Shown here one piece after another: positions 24,197 to 33,790 of a DNA stretch of 49,017 nt (position 1 is the first letter of the stretch; every line of letters begins with the position of its first letter). The translations under genes and the position numbers were made by a program. The stretch is taken from positions 1-49,017 of the IMG/VR virus record IMGVR_UViG_3300021197_001223; one strand, written 5' to 3'. This DNA comes from a virus. The notes under the pieces are model-generated. The model did no database searches, was not told the origin of the DNA, and worked only from the letters and a program-made list of their open reading frames with translations.

Positions 24197-26434
24197 ATGG
24201 CTGATTTGACAAAAGCAGAAATTAAGAAAATTATTGAACAAATCAAAGGCGACAAAGACTTGAAAAAAGCTTTTGATTCAGCCCTTGGACGAGAAGAAGG
24301 TACTAGCACCAGAACATATGAGTATGACGATACAGCAGACAAGATGGCTATCGATAATCTCAAAAAGAGAGCGCAGCTTCAAGGAGACATAGCCGAGAGC
24401 ACAAGGTTGGCGTATGAAGCAGAACTCGCATTCTTAAAGCAAAAAGCAGAAGCCGGAGAACTAGAAGAGCAACAGCAAAAGGACATATTGGGAATCATTA
24501 AGGACATCAGAGATGGCAAAGAAGTGTCTCTTGGTCGATTTGATATAAAAGAGATAGATGATGCTCTTGATAGAATCGACAAGATGGCTCAAAAGCAAAA
24601 TACAATCAACAAGGGATCAAAAGAGTTCGCCAACCAAGCAGAAAGAGCCGCTAGCGGGATGGCCGATCTTGTTGGAATAAAAACAAAATTTACTGAAACA
24701 AGAATAGGTAAGATGACCGACTTGTTCGCATCGATGGCTGGTACAACTGAGGAAGCTCGTGGTAATGCGATGAGGTTTGGACAAGAACTTGCTACAGCAT
24801 TCAGTCCTCAAAATATTGGAGCGTCCATATTTACAAAGATATTTGATGAATCAATGAAAACGCTTCGTGCATACGATAATGCAGTAGCGGATCTTTCAAA
24901 GACAACCGGTACCGTTGATAAATTCAACAACGTCCTCTACGATGCTCAGAGAGCAGGAAACCTTCTTGGTGTCGAAATGCAAAATGTTGGAACGGCAATT
25001 GCTGCATTGAATGCTGGTACGTCACAATTCGCAAAACTAAACGAATCTACACAAACACAATTAGCAATCTCCACATCGCAATTTGAAAAGCTTGGCGTCA
25101 GCGCTCAAGATACAGCTACATTTATGGAGAATGCGTTCAAAATCATGAACATGGGAGCAACCGAAGCAATTCAAGTTCAAAAAGAACTAGCGATGGCTGG
25201 TGTTGAATTGGGTATTGGCGCAGATAAGATCGTAAAAGACTTTAATTCTGCTTCGAAGACTCTTGCCGTCTATGGTAAAGGATCCGTTAAGATATTTAAA
25301 GACCTTGCGGCACAAGCTAAGGCTGCTGGTGTTGAGGTGGGAACGCTCTTGGGCATCGTCCAGAAGTTTGATACATTCTCCGGTGCTGCTGAAGGTGCTG
25401 CGAAGTTCAATGCCCTATTAGGAACGCAGTTGTCAACAACTCAAATGCTGATGATGACTGAAGATGAAAGAATGAAGACTCTCGTGGAGTCCGTCCAAGC
25501 ACAAGGCATTGCATTTGGAGATATGGATCGTTTCACTCAAAAGGCAATTGCATCTGCTGCTGGTATTAGCGACATGAACGAGGCCAACAAAATATTCTCA
25601 ATGAGTCTTTCGGATTATGAAGCAAACGCTCGAGAAATGGAAAACAATGCAGCGGCTCAAAAGAAGTTTGACGCTGCAGTTCAGGCAACCGTTCCAACGA
25701 TGAAAAAATTCCAAAAGCTCGCAACAGAATTAATTACACTAGTTCAACCTGCTTTGGAGATGCTTGGAGATGTAGCAGATTATCTAACAGACATGTTCCA
25801 AGGAATGAGCAAAGAAACAAAAGAGACAATCAGTATGATTGCTTTGTTTGTCTCAGGCATCATGGTTCTGGTTCCACTATTTGCTGTCGGTGGTGGCTTC
25901 ATGGCTGGACTGGCTGCGATTGGACCTGCGATTGCTGGTGTTGGTACAGGGATAGCCACAGCAATAGCTGCGATATCTGGTGTTACAATGACTGGTGTGG
26001 GTGCTGGTGTCTTAGCTGCACTTGTAGCAGCTGGTGGTGGGATTGCCGTAACAATGGCTGCGATGGCTGCAAGCGAAGCTGATATGGCTGAGTCGAATGC
26101 GAAGATGATGAGCCAAGGATCTGCAACGATTGCTTCAATGGCCGAGATAGGAAGAGCAGACTTCTCAGGAATCGCAACAAAATTCAGAGGTGTTGTCGAA
26201 GAACTCAATTCAATGGGTACAGACGTGAAAGTAACGTCAATGATGCAGAACCTGTCTTTAATTAGCGCTGGGACAGCCATAGACATCACTGGAGCGAAGA
26301 TCGCAGGCTCAGCGACCAATGTAACCGCTAACGTTCAAAACATCTTTGACGGCATGAAGATGACGCTAGAAGCTGGTGGTAGAGATTTTGAGCTATATGT
26401 TGCTGAAGTGGCGGCTTCGGCATCGATTCAATAG
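24197..26434 (+). CDS. tail tape measure protein
   Basis: A 745-residue protein: charged helices at the N-terminus (AEIKKIIEQIKGDKDLKKAF), a long helical region rich in Ala/Gln/Lys, then a hydrophobic Gly/Ala-rich stretch around residues 535-620 (FVSGIMVLVPLFAVGGGFMAGL and following) that looks like membrane-inserting segments, and a short C-terminal domain. This plan, the length and the place after the tube and chaperone genes fit a tape measure, which sets tail length and is ejected first. At about 0.15 nm per residue it would correspond to a tail of roughly 110 nm. No lytic transglycosylase motif was noticed. GAGGGA precedes the ATG. Confidence 0.8.
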   Translation: MADLTKAEIKKIIEQIKGDKDLKKAFDSALGREEGTSTRTYEYDDTADKMAIDNLKKRAQLQGDIAESTRLAYEAELAFLKQKAEAGELEEQQQKDILGIIKDIRDGKEVSLGRFDIKEIDDALDRIDKMAQKQNTINKGSKEFANQAERAASGMADLVGIKTKFTETRIGKMTDLFASMAGTTEEARGNAMRFGQELATAFSPQNIGASIFTKIFDESMKTLRAYDNAVADLSKTTGTVDKFNNVLYDAQRAGNLLGVEMQNVGTAIAALNAGTSQFAKLNESTQTQLAISTSQFEKLGVSAQDTATFMENAFKIMNMGATEAIQVQKELAMAGVELGIGADKIVKDFNSASKTLAVYGKGSVKIFKDLAAQAKAAGVEVGTLLGIVQKFDTFSGAAEGAAKFNALLGTQLSTTQMLMMTEDERMKTLVESVQAQGIAFGDMDRFTQKAIASAAGISDMNEANKIFSMSLSDYEANAREMENNAAAQKKFDAAVQATVPTMKKFQKLATELITLVQPALEMLGDVADYLTDMFQGMSKETKETISMIALFVSGIMVLVPLFAVGGGFMAGLAAIGPAIAGVGTGIATAIAAISGVTMTGVGAGVLAALVAAGGGIAVTMAAMAASEADMAESNAKMMSQGSATIASMAEIGRADFSGIATKFRGVVEELNSMGTDVKVTSMMQNLSLISAGTAIDITGAKIAGSATNVTANVQNIFDGMKMTLEAGGRDFELYVAEVAASASIQ

Positions 26435-26443
26435 GAGAAATAA

Positions 26444-27109
26444 ATGACGAGTTATATAAATAATTATGCAACAAAATCAGGCGCTCAAATCAAGATTAGC
26501 CCTGCTTCTCGTAAAGTTGGCGAGGTGATTTTTAATGCATTCCTCACTTCTTTCTCGGATAATATGACTTCGAATTGGAATGAAGAGCAGGTGTATGGAC
26601 GACCTGATCCAATTGGAACATTTCAAAATACCACTAGAAAAATTTCTTTGGCTTTTGACGCCCCAGCAGCGAACCTAGAAGAAGCCAAAGAAAACTTGCT
26701 AGCAATCAACGAACTGAAGCAGTACTTGTATCCAACTTACTCTTCAAATACGGAAAATAATACTAGCACAAATGCCTTATCTCTTGCTAAGTCTCCACTG
26801 GTACGTATCAAATTTGCAAACCTCATGCAAAATCACCTAGGTGATGGACTACTTGGATGGATTGGTTCTTTCTCAGCCACACCCGTCATTGATATGGGAA
26901 TGTTTAACGAGGGCATAATGGATGCAGCAAAGTTCTATCCAAAAGTATATAATATTTCGATCGACTTCACGCCCCAGCATGAATTTGATTTGGGATACAA
27001 GACGGAAACCACGGTTAATGAGGCTGACGATGGGACGACCACGTCAAGTACGACCACTAAAGTAATAGACAGTAACTTTACTAAATTCCCATACGATGGA
27101 GGTCAATAA
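26444..27109 (+). CDS. baseplate / tube-end protein
   Basis: A 221-residue protein with a polar N-terminus, VGEVIFNAFLTSFSDNMTSNW, then EEQVYGRPDPIGTFQNTTRKISLAFDAPA and LLAINELKQYLYPTY, and a later SPLVRIKFANLMQ and VYNISIDFTPQHEF. The 'yGR-x-DPI-x-tf-x-x-T-R-x-i' block is found in proteins joining the tail tube to the baseplate hub. It starts 10 bases after the tape measure with TAGGAG and overlaps the next gene as TAATG. I place it in the baseplate with fair confidence; the exact T4 equivalent (gp48 or gp54 type) is uncertain. Confidence 0.6.
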   Translation: MTSYINNYATKSGAQIKISPASRKVGEVIFNAFLTSFSDNMTSNWNEEQVYGRPDPIGTFQNTTRKISLAFDAPAANLEEAKENLLAINELKQYLYPTYSSNTENNTSTNALSLAKSPLVRIKFANLMQNHLGDGLLGWIGSFSATPVIDMGMFNEGIMDAAKFYPKVYNISIDFTPQHEFDLGYKTETTVNEADDGTTTSSTTTKVIDSNFTKFPYDGGQ

Positions 27110-27441
27110 TGTCGAGATTAAAATCAAGAAGAATAGCAAAAAATAGAAACGAAATGTATGAGAAGACCTTTGAAGAACGGGGAGTCAAAGAGGTTGAGCA
27201 ATTCGCCACACCTGTTTTCAAAAATCCATCTCAAGAAGAAATCGACAGAATACCGACCATTGAGCACACATGGTCAAATGGTGATCGATTTTGGTTTCTT
27301 GCTTCGAAACACATGGGAGATCAAGCATTGTGGTGGGTCATTGCCAAACTGAACAACAAGCCAACCGAGGCTCATTGCACAGAAGGAGACAAGATTAAGA
27401 TCCCAACAAACGTTGCGGTCGCTCTTGAGGTGTTAGCATGA
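27109..27441 (+). CDS. 53: LysM-like baseplate protein (gp53-like)
   Basis: A 110-residue protein with a basic N-terminus and a C-terminal core HTWSNGDRFWFLASKHMGDQALWWVIAKLN followed by GDKIKIPT. This is the LysM-like arrangement seen in T4 gp53 and in small tail proteins of contractile systems ('W-x-x-G-D-x-x-W-x-I-A-x-x-x-x-G-D-x-x-L-W-W-V-I-A-x-x-N', then a 'G-x-x-I-x-I-P' strand). gp53 helps build and join baseplate wedges. It is bound by a TAATG overlap upstream and an ATGA overlap downstream. Confidence 0.7.
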   Translation: MSRLKSRRIAKNRNEMYEKTFEERGVKEVEQFATPVFKNPSQEEIDRIPTIEHTWSNGDRFWFLASKHMGDQALWWVIAKLNNKPTEAHCTEGDKIKIPTNVAVALEVLA

Positions 27442-27908
27442 GTTCAGGTTGGGAGGATATATATCGGCAAATTACAGAATTGCAGGCTGATTTTTATGAA
27501 CTGCGAGGTGCGCCCTTAGGTGGACCTGTGCGTAATTCAAATAAATTAATAATTAATTTTTTAACACGTCTTACTTTCATTACAACAAAAGACGAAGAAA
27601 GACAAAAATTTTCAACCGAGAAAATGCTTCGTAGTTTATTGAATTATCGTGATGGAAGATTCTTTCATGATCCAAACACGGGCGAGTCCGACTTCCTTTT
27701 TGGTGAAATTGGAGATTTTGATCAAAATACAATAAGCGAACAAACAGTGGATGGAGAAGATCAATCAACATACTCAATTGAAAACAATGAGTACCAACTA
27801 ATGGTAGCTACTGCTCAACAATACACCAACATAGAGTTCGAAAGTTTAAAGTTTTCTTCTCAAGGATTTGAGATCTCAAAACAGAACAAATCTCCGATTA
27901 TGAATTAG
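27438..27908 (+). CDS. baseplate-region protein of unknown function
   Basis: A 156-residue protein overlapping the gp53-like gene by four bases. It has no recognised motif: an N-terminal helix (DIYRQITELQADFYEL), a helical KMLRSLLNYRDGRFF segment, an acidic middle and a final FESLKFSSQGFEIS strand. The frame stays open after its TAG stop at 27906-27908 and runs straight into the next, 1149-residue gene. It may be a separate small baseplate protein or the N-terminal part of one large protein interrupted by an amber codon. Confidence 0.6.
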   Translation: MSSGWEDIYRQITELQADFYELRGAPLGGPVRNSNKLIINFLTRLTFITTKDEERQKFSTEKMLRSLLNYRDGRFFHDPNTGESDFLFGEIGDFDQNTISEQTVDGEDQSTYSIENNEYQLMVATAQQYTNIEFESLKFSSQGFEISKQNKSPIMN

Positions 27909-27923
27909 GCTTTAAAAAACAAA

Positions 27924-30900
27924 GTGTTGAATTTAGCCAAAAAGAATGATTTTTCTGATTTAGGTTTTTCTAGAACAATCAATTATGTTCTAGAAAATGG
28001 ATTCTCCATGGACGTTGTCGGAGGTAAAGTATCTTCTAAAATACAAACACTCATTAATCAACTAGTTGATATAGAAATACCAGTCAATACCGTAGATCCA
28101 GAGTTATTTCTATTCTCTATAAATAAAATTACCAAAAACTCTGAGCTTTATTTAAAAATTGCTCAACCAAATCTCGATCAAGGTAAAGAGATTCGAGTAA
28201 AATCTATTGGTTCATTAGACAAAGTAGAACAATTAATTTTAGATAAAGGAATAGTGACATTTCCATCGGAGGTTTTTGGTAACAATCTAGATGCCTTGAA
28301 GGTATTGGAGGAAAGCACGGAATTGGACAACATTGATATACGCTCATATCAATTTAAATATTATAACGAAATTCCCATGAGCTATCTAGAAGGGTGGCGA
28401 CGGTGGTATGAAGATGAGCCAACATCTCCAAGCGGTGTGCTTGTTAGTGATTTCAATTCAAGATATGCAGACTTCATAATTCAAATTCTTGCAGACTACA
28501 CATCAGACGGCTCTATTGATTCTACCATCACATCATCTTTTAACAAAATTTTTAATGATGATGTTGTAAAAAGACTCTACAGACTAATAGCAACAGATAA
28601 AGAAGTAGCCAGAAGGATTGACTTCTTTAATCAGCTATCTGATGCGTCTCAACAGGTCGATGTAGACTCGGGCGACACACTATCTGATGAGGAAATCAAG
28701 AAAATACAAACAAATGCAGCGAAAGCTTTTGTCAAAACAGAGGCAGATACTGTACGAAAACCACTTACCGACGAACAAATTGAAAGTCGACAAAGATTCT
28801 ACAAACAATGCGCTCTAATGCTGAACATTCACCGACTATCCCCAAGTTTTGATGATGTAATTATAGATCGACAGACTGTATATGAAAACTACGATGGACC
28901 AGATAAGACGAAGCCTTTTGGCGGAAGATTTTGGAGAGCAAAGTCTGAGAACACTGAGCAACTAATGACCAATCTTGTGTCTTCAGAGGACTCTAGCTAC
29001 ATGTTCGAGATTCCTACGCACATCATGACTCAATTGACTCCCAAGTTTAGACTATACAAAGTGATGAACGATCAAGATGGAAACCTCAAGCAAACAGAAT
29101 TCATATTTCCAATGTATGCCGACATTGATAGAAAGAAAAACTTTAAAACACAACAAAACAGCACTCAAGAATCTACTATACCGACGTTCCTTGCTGCCCA
29201 ATTTGATAAAGGTGATGGTATAGGTCTAAAATCGTTTTCTCTAGACTTCAACGGAACAAACCCGGCAGAGGCACGGAACGATGTTAAAGGTTCGATGTCT
29301 CTATTTTTCCAATCATTCGCAGACTTCACAAGAACACGAATTGACCCAAACGGCAACGAATATAGATTTGTAGATCTAATCATACAACCAACACCAGATA
29401 AGAACAACAGAGTAGATGGAATCAAATTGGTTAGCCTCAAGCAATATGAGCCAACCTTCTACAGAATCAGAGTCGATATGGGTTACAATATTCCAGATAG
29501 TCTAGAAGGCATATCAGATACTGACCTTGTGAGACTCAAGAACGCATTGAGATCAATGAACAAGTCTTATTATCTTTGCATGATCGACCATAGCTTCAAC
29601 ATAAAGAATGACGGTACGGTTGAGATGAATTTTACCTACAGGGCGTATTTGGAAACAGCCCTGAAGAGTCTCAGGTTCGATGCCCTAACAACTCCGGAGT
29701 TGGCTCGCAGGAGAATTCAGAACGAAAACAAAATGCACAAAGTCGCATCATCGAAAAAATGCACCAAGGATGAACTAAGAGAATTACAATTAGCAATCGC
29801 TGGTGTCGAAGAAGAGATGATCTTAAATTCTTTAAACTCAATCATGAGAAGACTAAACCAGAGAAAGAAAGTCTTTACAACTACAATTGACAATGAAGAC
29901 AGAAAATACTTTTTAAAAAATGGATTCTATAGAACTTGTGACCTGATAAATGGAGTCTCTCTAGATGATAATCCAGACTCTGCTTCAGATGGTGACTTAG
30001 GTGTTGTTTTAAACTCCCTATTCCTATCAGATGAGCCATGCAAGAATTTTGAAAGAGACATTAGTGATACCAATATTCAGTTCTTCTTCTTTGGAGATTT
30101 ATTGCATACCATTTTGGACGCCATGTACGACCCAGACGACAAAACTAGGAAGAAAGTAGCTGTGGGTATGGAGAACACCAAGATGGTTCTAGGGCATTTT
30201 GAGTTCGACCCCTATCAAGGGCATGGTTCCGCTGGTAAATACAATATTTCCAACATACCAATCTCCGTTGACTTTTTTGGAGAGTGGTTTAAGCAAAATA
30301 TTTTAAATCAAAAATCAACAAGGCGTACTTTCCCTATTTTAAATTTCATTCGCAACTTGAGCAATCACCTTGTTAACAATGCACTGCTTGAAGCCTGCGT
30401 CAATAGAAATATAGATAAGGCTATACGATTTCAAACCGGTCAGATATCTGCTTTGTCTAGCGATGGTGTTGACCCACTTGGATCGATGACGGGGCTCTTA
30501 GGTGGACCAATTGATACAGATGAAATGAGGAATGACCCGCCAATGCTGCCTTTAAACGGAGATGTCGAAGGAAGCTCGGATATTAAAAATTTCTATCATT
30601 ACATAGTGCTTAGTTGCAACGGGTCAGCACTGACTTACGCAGGGACAGGCAAATACGAAGACGATATAAAGGCAGGACGATTTCATGTTGAAATTGGATC
30701 CAACAGGGGAATTGTCAAGACGGTCAATTTCGCTAAGACAGATATGCAATATCTTCGAGAGGCTAGATTCTTCCGAAATGGAATTGATGGACTCCTACAA
30801 CTATCTTCAGTGTACACAGCAACAGTTGAGATGTTCGGAAACACGCTTTTCTATCCCGGTATGGACCTTTGGATCAATCCATATGGATTTGGAGGAACTC

Positions 30901-31373
30901 ACCTAGGTAGACCTTCTCAGGGAGGCGGTGAGAGTAAGTCAATATCCAGCAGAAGCCTTGCGAACATCTTAGGCATTGGAGGCTACCACACAATCACTGG
31001 TGTGTCCACTACTCTTACGCCTCAAGGCTTTAAGACTTCCATAAAATCACAACACTACTATTCCGGAGACGGTGAAAACCCAGATACAACAACCCTCAAA
31101 GGATCCGAGGATTCCACAGAAGATGAGTTGATCGAAATGGGAGTGAATGAGCATCCCGACAAAGAAGCGGCAGCTTATTGCAAAAATGAAATTTTAGATC
31201 AAATTAATTTCAATGTTACGGGTGCACCTCGAGGTCCATTCATAGAGGATCGCACTGATCCTCCGACACCGGCTGCTCCACCAACTGTGGAGGTTCCGGG
31301 AATCAACGAAGAATTAGGAGAGTCAGATGTTTCTGATGAACTTGATTCTGGATTTGGGGAGAGCGAAGTATAA
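27924..31373 (+). CDS. large baseplate hub protein, 1149 residues
   Basis: The product has FSLDFNGTNPAEARNDVKGS (about residues 437-456), a repeat-like strand pattern (YEPTFYRIRVDMGYNIP), and near residue 1000 VEMFGNTLFYPGMDLWINP followed by LANILGIGGYHTITGVSTTLTPQGFKTSI. The last is the pattern of hub proteins of the gp27 / late-control type, in which a 'G-N-x-x-x-x-P-G' strand and an 'lgiGGYy-vt-V' strand form the tube-like ring. The acidic tail is Pro-rich. The first start is GTG at 27924, with only a weak TTAGG 14 bases upstream; no better start is visible. It overlaps the next gene as TAATG. Confidence 0.6.
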   Translation: MLNLAKKNDFSDLGFSRTINYVLENGFSMDVVGGKVSSKIQTLINQLVDIEIPVNTVDPELFLFSINKITKNSELYLKIAQPNLDQGKEIRVKSIGSLDKVEQLILDKGIVTFPSEVFGNNLDALKVLEESTELDNIDIRSYQFKYYNEIPMSYLEGWRRWYEDEPTSPSGVLVSDFNSRYADFIIQILADYTSDGSIDSTITSSFNKIFNDDVVKRLYRLIATDKEVARRIDFFNQLSDASQQVDVDSGDTLSDEEIKKIQTNAAKAFVKTEADTVRKPLTDEQIESRQRFYKQCALMLNIHRLSPSFDDVIIDRQTVYENYDGPDKTKPFGGRFWRAKSENTEQLMTNLVSSEDSSYMFEIPTHIMTQLTPKFRLYKVMNDQDGNLKQTEFIFPMYADIDRKKNFKTQQNSTQESTIPTFLAAQFDKGDGIGLKSFSLDFNGTNPAEARNDVKGSMSLFFQSFADFTRTRIDPNGNEYRFVDLIIQPTPDKNNRVDGIKLVSLKQYEPTFYRIRVDMGYNIPDSLEGISDTDLVRLKNALRSMNKSYYLCMIDHSFNIKNDGTVEMNFTYRAYLETALKSLRFDALTTPELARRRIQNENKMHKVASSKKCTKDELRELQLAIAGVEEEMILNSLNSIMRRLNQRKKVFTTTIDNEDRKYFLKNGFYRTCDLINGVSLDDNPDSASDGDLGVVLNSLFLSDEPCKNFERDISDTNIQFFFFGDLLHTILDAMYDPDDKTRKKVAVGMENTKMVLGHFEFDPYQGHGSAGKYNISNIPISVDFFGEWFKQNILNQKSTRRTFPILNFIRNLSNHLVNNALLEACVNRNIDKAIRFQTGQISALSSDGVDPLGSMTGLLGGPIDTDEMRNDPPMLPLNGDVEGSSDIKNFYHYIVLSCNGSALTYAGTGKYEDDIKAGRFHVEIGSNRGIVKTVNFAKTDMQYLREARFFRNGIDGLLQLSSVYTATVEMFGNTLFYPGMDLWINPYGFGGTHLGRPSQGGGESKSISSRSLANILGIGGYHTITGVSTTLTPQGFKTSIKSQHYYSGDGENPDTTTLKGSEDSTEDELIEMGVNEHPDKEAAAYCKNEILDQINFNVTGAPRGPFIEDRTDPPTPAAPPTVEVPGINEELGESDVSDELDSGFGESEV

Positions 31374-32524
31374 TGTCTAAATTTAACGGAAACAACAATT
31401 CAAAAACTCTTAAGACCGCATTCGAGAGAGCAAACTACAAACTGAATGCTTTTAGTGACTCAGAGATTCAAGTCGTTGATTTCAACTTTGCTGAGAGGAC
31501 ATTCTATGGAAGAGTCAATCGACAAATCGATCCCGTCATTCCAAACGAAAACTTCATTCGCAACTTTCATAATCAAGATTTTAGAATCATGAACTTTGTC
31601 GGAGACCAATTTAAAGAGATGTACGTTAGATACAGCAACGCGTTAAACCTCAGCCTTATAAATAATGAAGATCCAAACCTATCAGAACTGAGTGTTATTC
31701 GCGGTTGGGAAGACCCAATAAACTTATATTCTAATTTCATGGCCTCATTTATGGACTCTTTCTTGCTAGAAAAAATGATTCCCAATGAGAAGAAGATTCA
31801 TTCCTTCGATGACTTTCTGAATATATTTGAAGCGCATGTTCTCGAGAACGATATAAACTCAAAAATCACCCTCTCGGGCTTCATGAAGTCTAGACAGTCT
31901 TCTATCTTTAACACAGGCTTAGCATTGCAACTAGCCCCTGTTGGATTCGCAGATGATTCTGCTAAAGAAAACACTATCCTTAATTCTCCGAACTATGCAT
32001 TCTTTATGAATATGGCCAAACAATTTGGATTTTCCGTCAATCTCCAAAATCCCAGTGTACTGGTGTCTGACTTGGCTCATCCAACTACAACAAAGTTTCG
32101 AGAAAGATATGAATTATTTAACGTCACTAGGATATTCGAGAGGCAATACCTTAGAACATATAATTATGATTTTGATCTATTATCACAGTACCTTATGGAT
32201 ACATACAACTCATTTGTTTATTTAAAACCAAATTTAAAAGAAGTATATGTATGTAATAATAAAACTAAATCTAATATATCTAAAAGAAACAATATTAATA
32301 GTATAGATTATATTATTATATTATTATTATATATTAAAATAAGAAATATGGAAGAAGTTTTTCCTTTTTCTGATTCTGAAATGAAATCTATGCACAGTAC
32401 CTCCGTAAGATTGTTTGATATCACACCAGAAAGATCCATGCAATTCATTGAAGCTCAGTTTCGAAGCAGATACAACACCAAGGAAGGGTCTCTAACCTAC
32501 TACAAAAAAAAGTTTCAAAAATAA
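31373..32524 (+). CDS. baseplate/tail structural protein of unknown role, 383 residues
   Basis: The last gene of the tail block, joined to the hub gene by TAATG. It contains FNFAERTFYGRVNRQIDPVIP (about 39-59), a long helical middle (ENDINSKITLSGFMKSRQSS) and RYELFNVTRIFERQYLRTYN. I do not recognise a family. Between about residues 283 and 323 the codons become almost purely A/T (see the AT-rich tract at 32221-32340), giving the unusual peptide NNKTKSNISKRNNINSIDY and a run of Ile/Leu. Flanking parts use ordinary codons, so the patch looks inserted or selected at the DNA level. Confidence 0.6.
   Translation: MSKFNGNNNSKTLKTAFERANYKLNAFSDSEIQVVDFNFAERTFYGRVNRQIDPVIPNENFIRNFHNQDFRIMNFVGDQFKEMYVRYSNALNLSLINNEDPNLSELSVIRGWEDPINLYSNFMASFMDSFLLEKMIPNEKKIHSFDDFLNIFEAHVLENDINSKITLSGFMKSRQSSIFNTGLALQLAPVGFADDSAKENTILNSPNYAFFMNMAKQFGFSVNLQNPSVLVSDLAHPTTTKFRERYELFNVTRIFERQYLRTYNYDFDLLSQYLMDTYNSFVYLKPNLKEVYVCNNKTKSNISKRNNINSIDYIIILLLYIKIRNMEEVFPFSDSEMKSMHSTSVRLFDITPERSMQFIEAQFRSRYNTKEGSLTYYKKKFQK
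32221..32340 (+). other. very AT-rich tract inside a structural gene
   Basis: I count 13 G/C in these 120 bases (about 11%), and only 4 in the second 60, against roughly 40% in the surrounding genes. It contains runs of TAT/ATT repeats yet keeps the reading frame. It lies 260 bases before the switch from tail genes to the replication region. A replication origin, an easily melted entry site or an acquired segment are all possible. Confidence 0.6.
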
Positions 32525-32525
32525 C

Positions 32526-32554
32526 TTGACAACCTCGTCTGGATATGTTATTCT
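32526..32554 (+). promoter_or_regulatory. sigma70-type promoter
   Basis: TTGACA at 32526-32531, 17 bases, TATTCT at 32549-32554, within ACTTGACAACC and TATGTTATTCT. It is the first of seven promoters of this type and stands 49 bases before the PolA-like gene, presumably driving the cluster up to 35583. Confidence 0.8.
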
Positions 32555-32602
32555 ATTATTAACCGTCACACTTATTATAACACATTTCGGAGGACCCTGC
32601 AA

Positions 32603-33790
32603 ATGTTTTTTCAACTTTTAGACAATAAAATGGATTGCGCTGGTACATACATCGATGGCCAGTTCATTTGGGAGAAAATCCCATCCGGTATTTCCAAGAC
32701 ATGGAGCTACTCAGACCATCTACACGGCAGAGACATTGATTATGCTCAATTGCTGGTGGCTGGTAAGTCACTCAGCGCTGTTTGTCCAGACCACCTAGCA
32801 GAGAGGTGGACCGAAGCAAACAACTTGCTTAGGAGCCATTACACGGCGATACACACATCCCTAATTAATATTGATGATGTATGCTTTTACGATCTCATAC
32901 CTCGAAAGCATCTCCAACATTACTTCGATGCGAAGAATGAAATTACCAAATGGGTTTTCGAGAATGTCGAGAAGCCTGAACACTACGGCTTACTGAAGAG
33001 AGCCCAAGCCGCAGTCAAAGAGTTGAAGCAACACCCAGTGAACCTCAACTCTTTCGCAGTCTACGTCAGTGGTGCTGACTGCATGAAGGCGAAACAACTT
33101 TATGATCAATTCGGCGAGAGCACACCTTATGTTGATTACGACATATTTGGAACGGTGACTGGTCGAGTTACCACAAAGAAGAATTCATTTCCAATCTTGA
33201 ATCTCAAGAAAGAATTGAAGAAACATGTTCGACCAAACAACGATGTATTTCTGGAACTTGATTTCAATGCAGCCGAAGTACGAACAATGCTAGCACTACA
33301 AAACCATGAACAACCAGAGGAGGATATACATGAGTGGAATATCAAAAACATTTTTAAACAAGACCTTAGCCGAGAAAAAGCTAAAGAAAAATTATTTGCT
33401 TGGCTCTATAATGACGAGTCCCAAGCAATCAAATCAAGCTTCTACGATCGGGAGAGCCTTAGAGAAAGATATTATGACGGAGAAAAGATTCAAACCCCTT
33501 TCGGTAGATCAATCAATGCTCCCTTTCGCAAGGCACTCAACTACCTATTACAATCAAGCTCCTCGGACAACACCCTTGACCGATTTTGCAAAATTTCTAA
33601 CTTTCTTAAGTCAACGAGATCCCATGTTGCTTTCTTTGTTCATGATAGCGTTATCATCGACCTACACAAAGATGACCGGAGAATGATTCCGGAACTCGTC
33701 GCAATGTTTGAAGACACCCGACTTGGAAAATTCAAGGTTAATTGCTCTATTGGTAAGAATCTTGGTACCATGAGGGAGTTTTCATGGTAG
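32603..33790 (+). CDS. compact family-A (PolA-like) DNA polymerase
   Basis: A 395-residue protein carrying the family-A polymerase motifs in order: TGRV (186-189), motif A ELDFNAAEVR with Asp220 and Glu225, motif B as R257-K261-F265-Y269 (the R-x3-K-x3-F-x3-Y spacing of the O-helix, but lacking the usual NFG-x-x-YG glycines), INAPFRKALNYLLQSSSSDN (like the Pol I Q-helix), and motif C FVHDSV with His347-Asp348. The acidic residue after the HD pair of Pol I is replaced by Ser. There is no 3'-5' exonuclease or 5' nuclease domain; a separate 5' nuclease lies at 40446. GGAGG precedes the ATG. It may be the replicative polymerase or an accessory one. Confidence 0.85.
   Translation: MFFQLLDNKMDCAGTYIDGQFIWEKIPSGISKTWSYSDHLHGRDIDYAQLLVAGKSLSAVCPDHLAERWTEANNLLRSHYTAIHTSLINIDDVCFYDLIPRKHLQHYFDAKNEITKWVFENVEKPEHYGLLKRAQAAVKELKQHPVNLNSFAVYVSGADCMKAKQLYDQFGESTPYVDYDIFGTVTGRVTTKKNSFPILNLKKELKKHVRPNNDVFLELDFNAAEVRTMLALQNHEQPEEDIHEWNIKNIFKQDLSREKAKEKLFAWLYNDESQAIKSSFYDRESLRERYYDGEKIQTPFGRSINAPFRKALNYLLQSSSSDNTLDRFCKISNFLKSTRSHVAFFVHDSVIIDLHKDDRRMIPELVAMFEDTRLGKFKVNCSIGKNLGTMREFSW

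Noticed and set aside
25780-26319. Antisense frame of 179 codons opposite the tape measure gene
   Set aside because: Opposite an Ala/Gly-rich membrane region; the peptide is Pro/Ile/Ala low complexity and there is no start signal.
26455-26462. TATAAATA, the T4 late promoter box, at the start of the baseplate gene (also 31657-31664)
   Set aside because: Both lie inside coding regions and are not placed before gene starts, so promoter use is unlikely.
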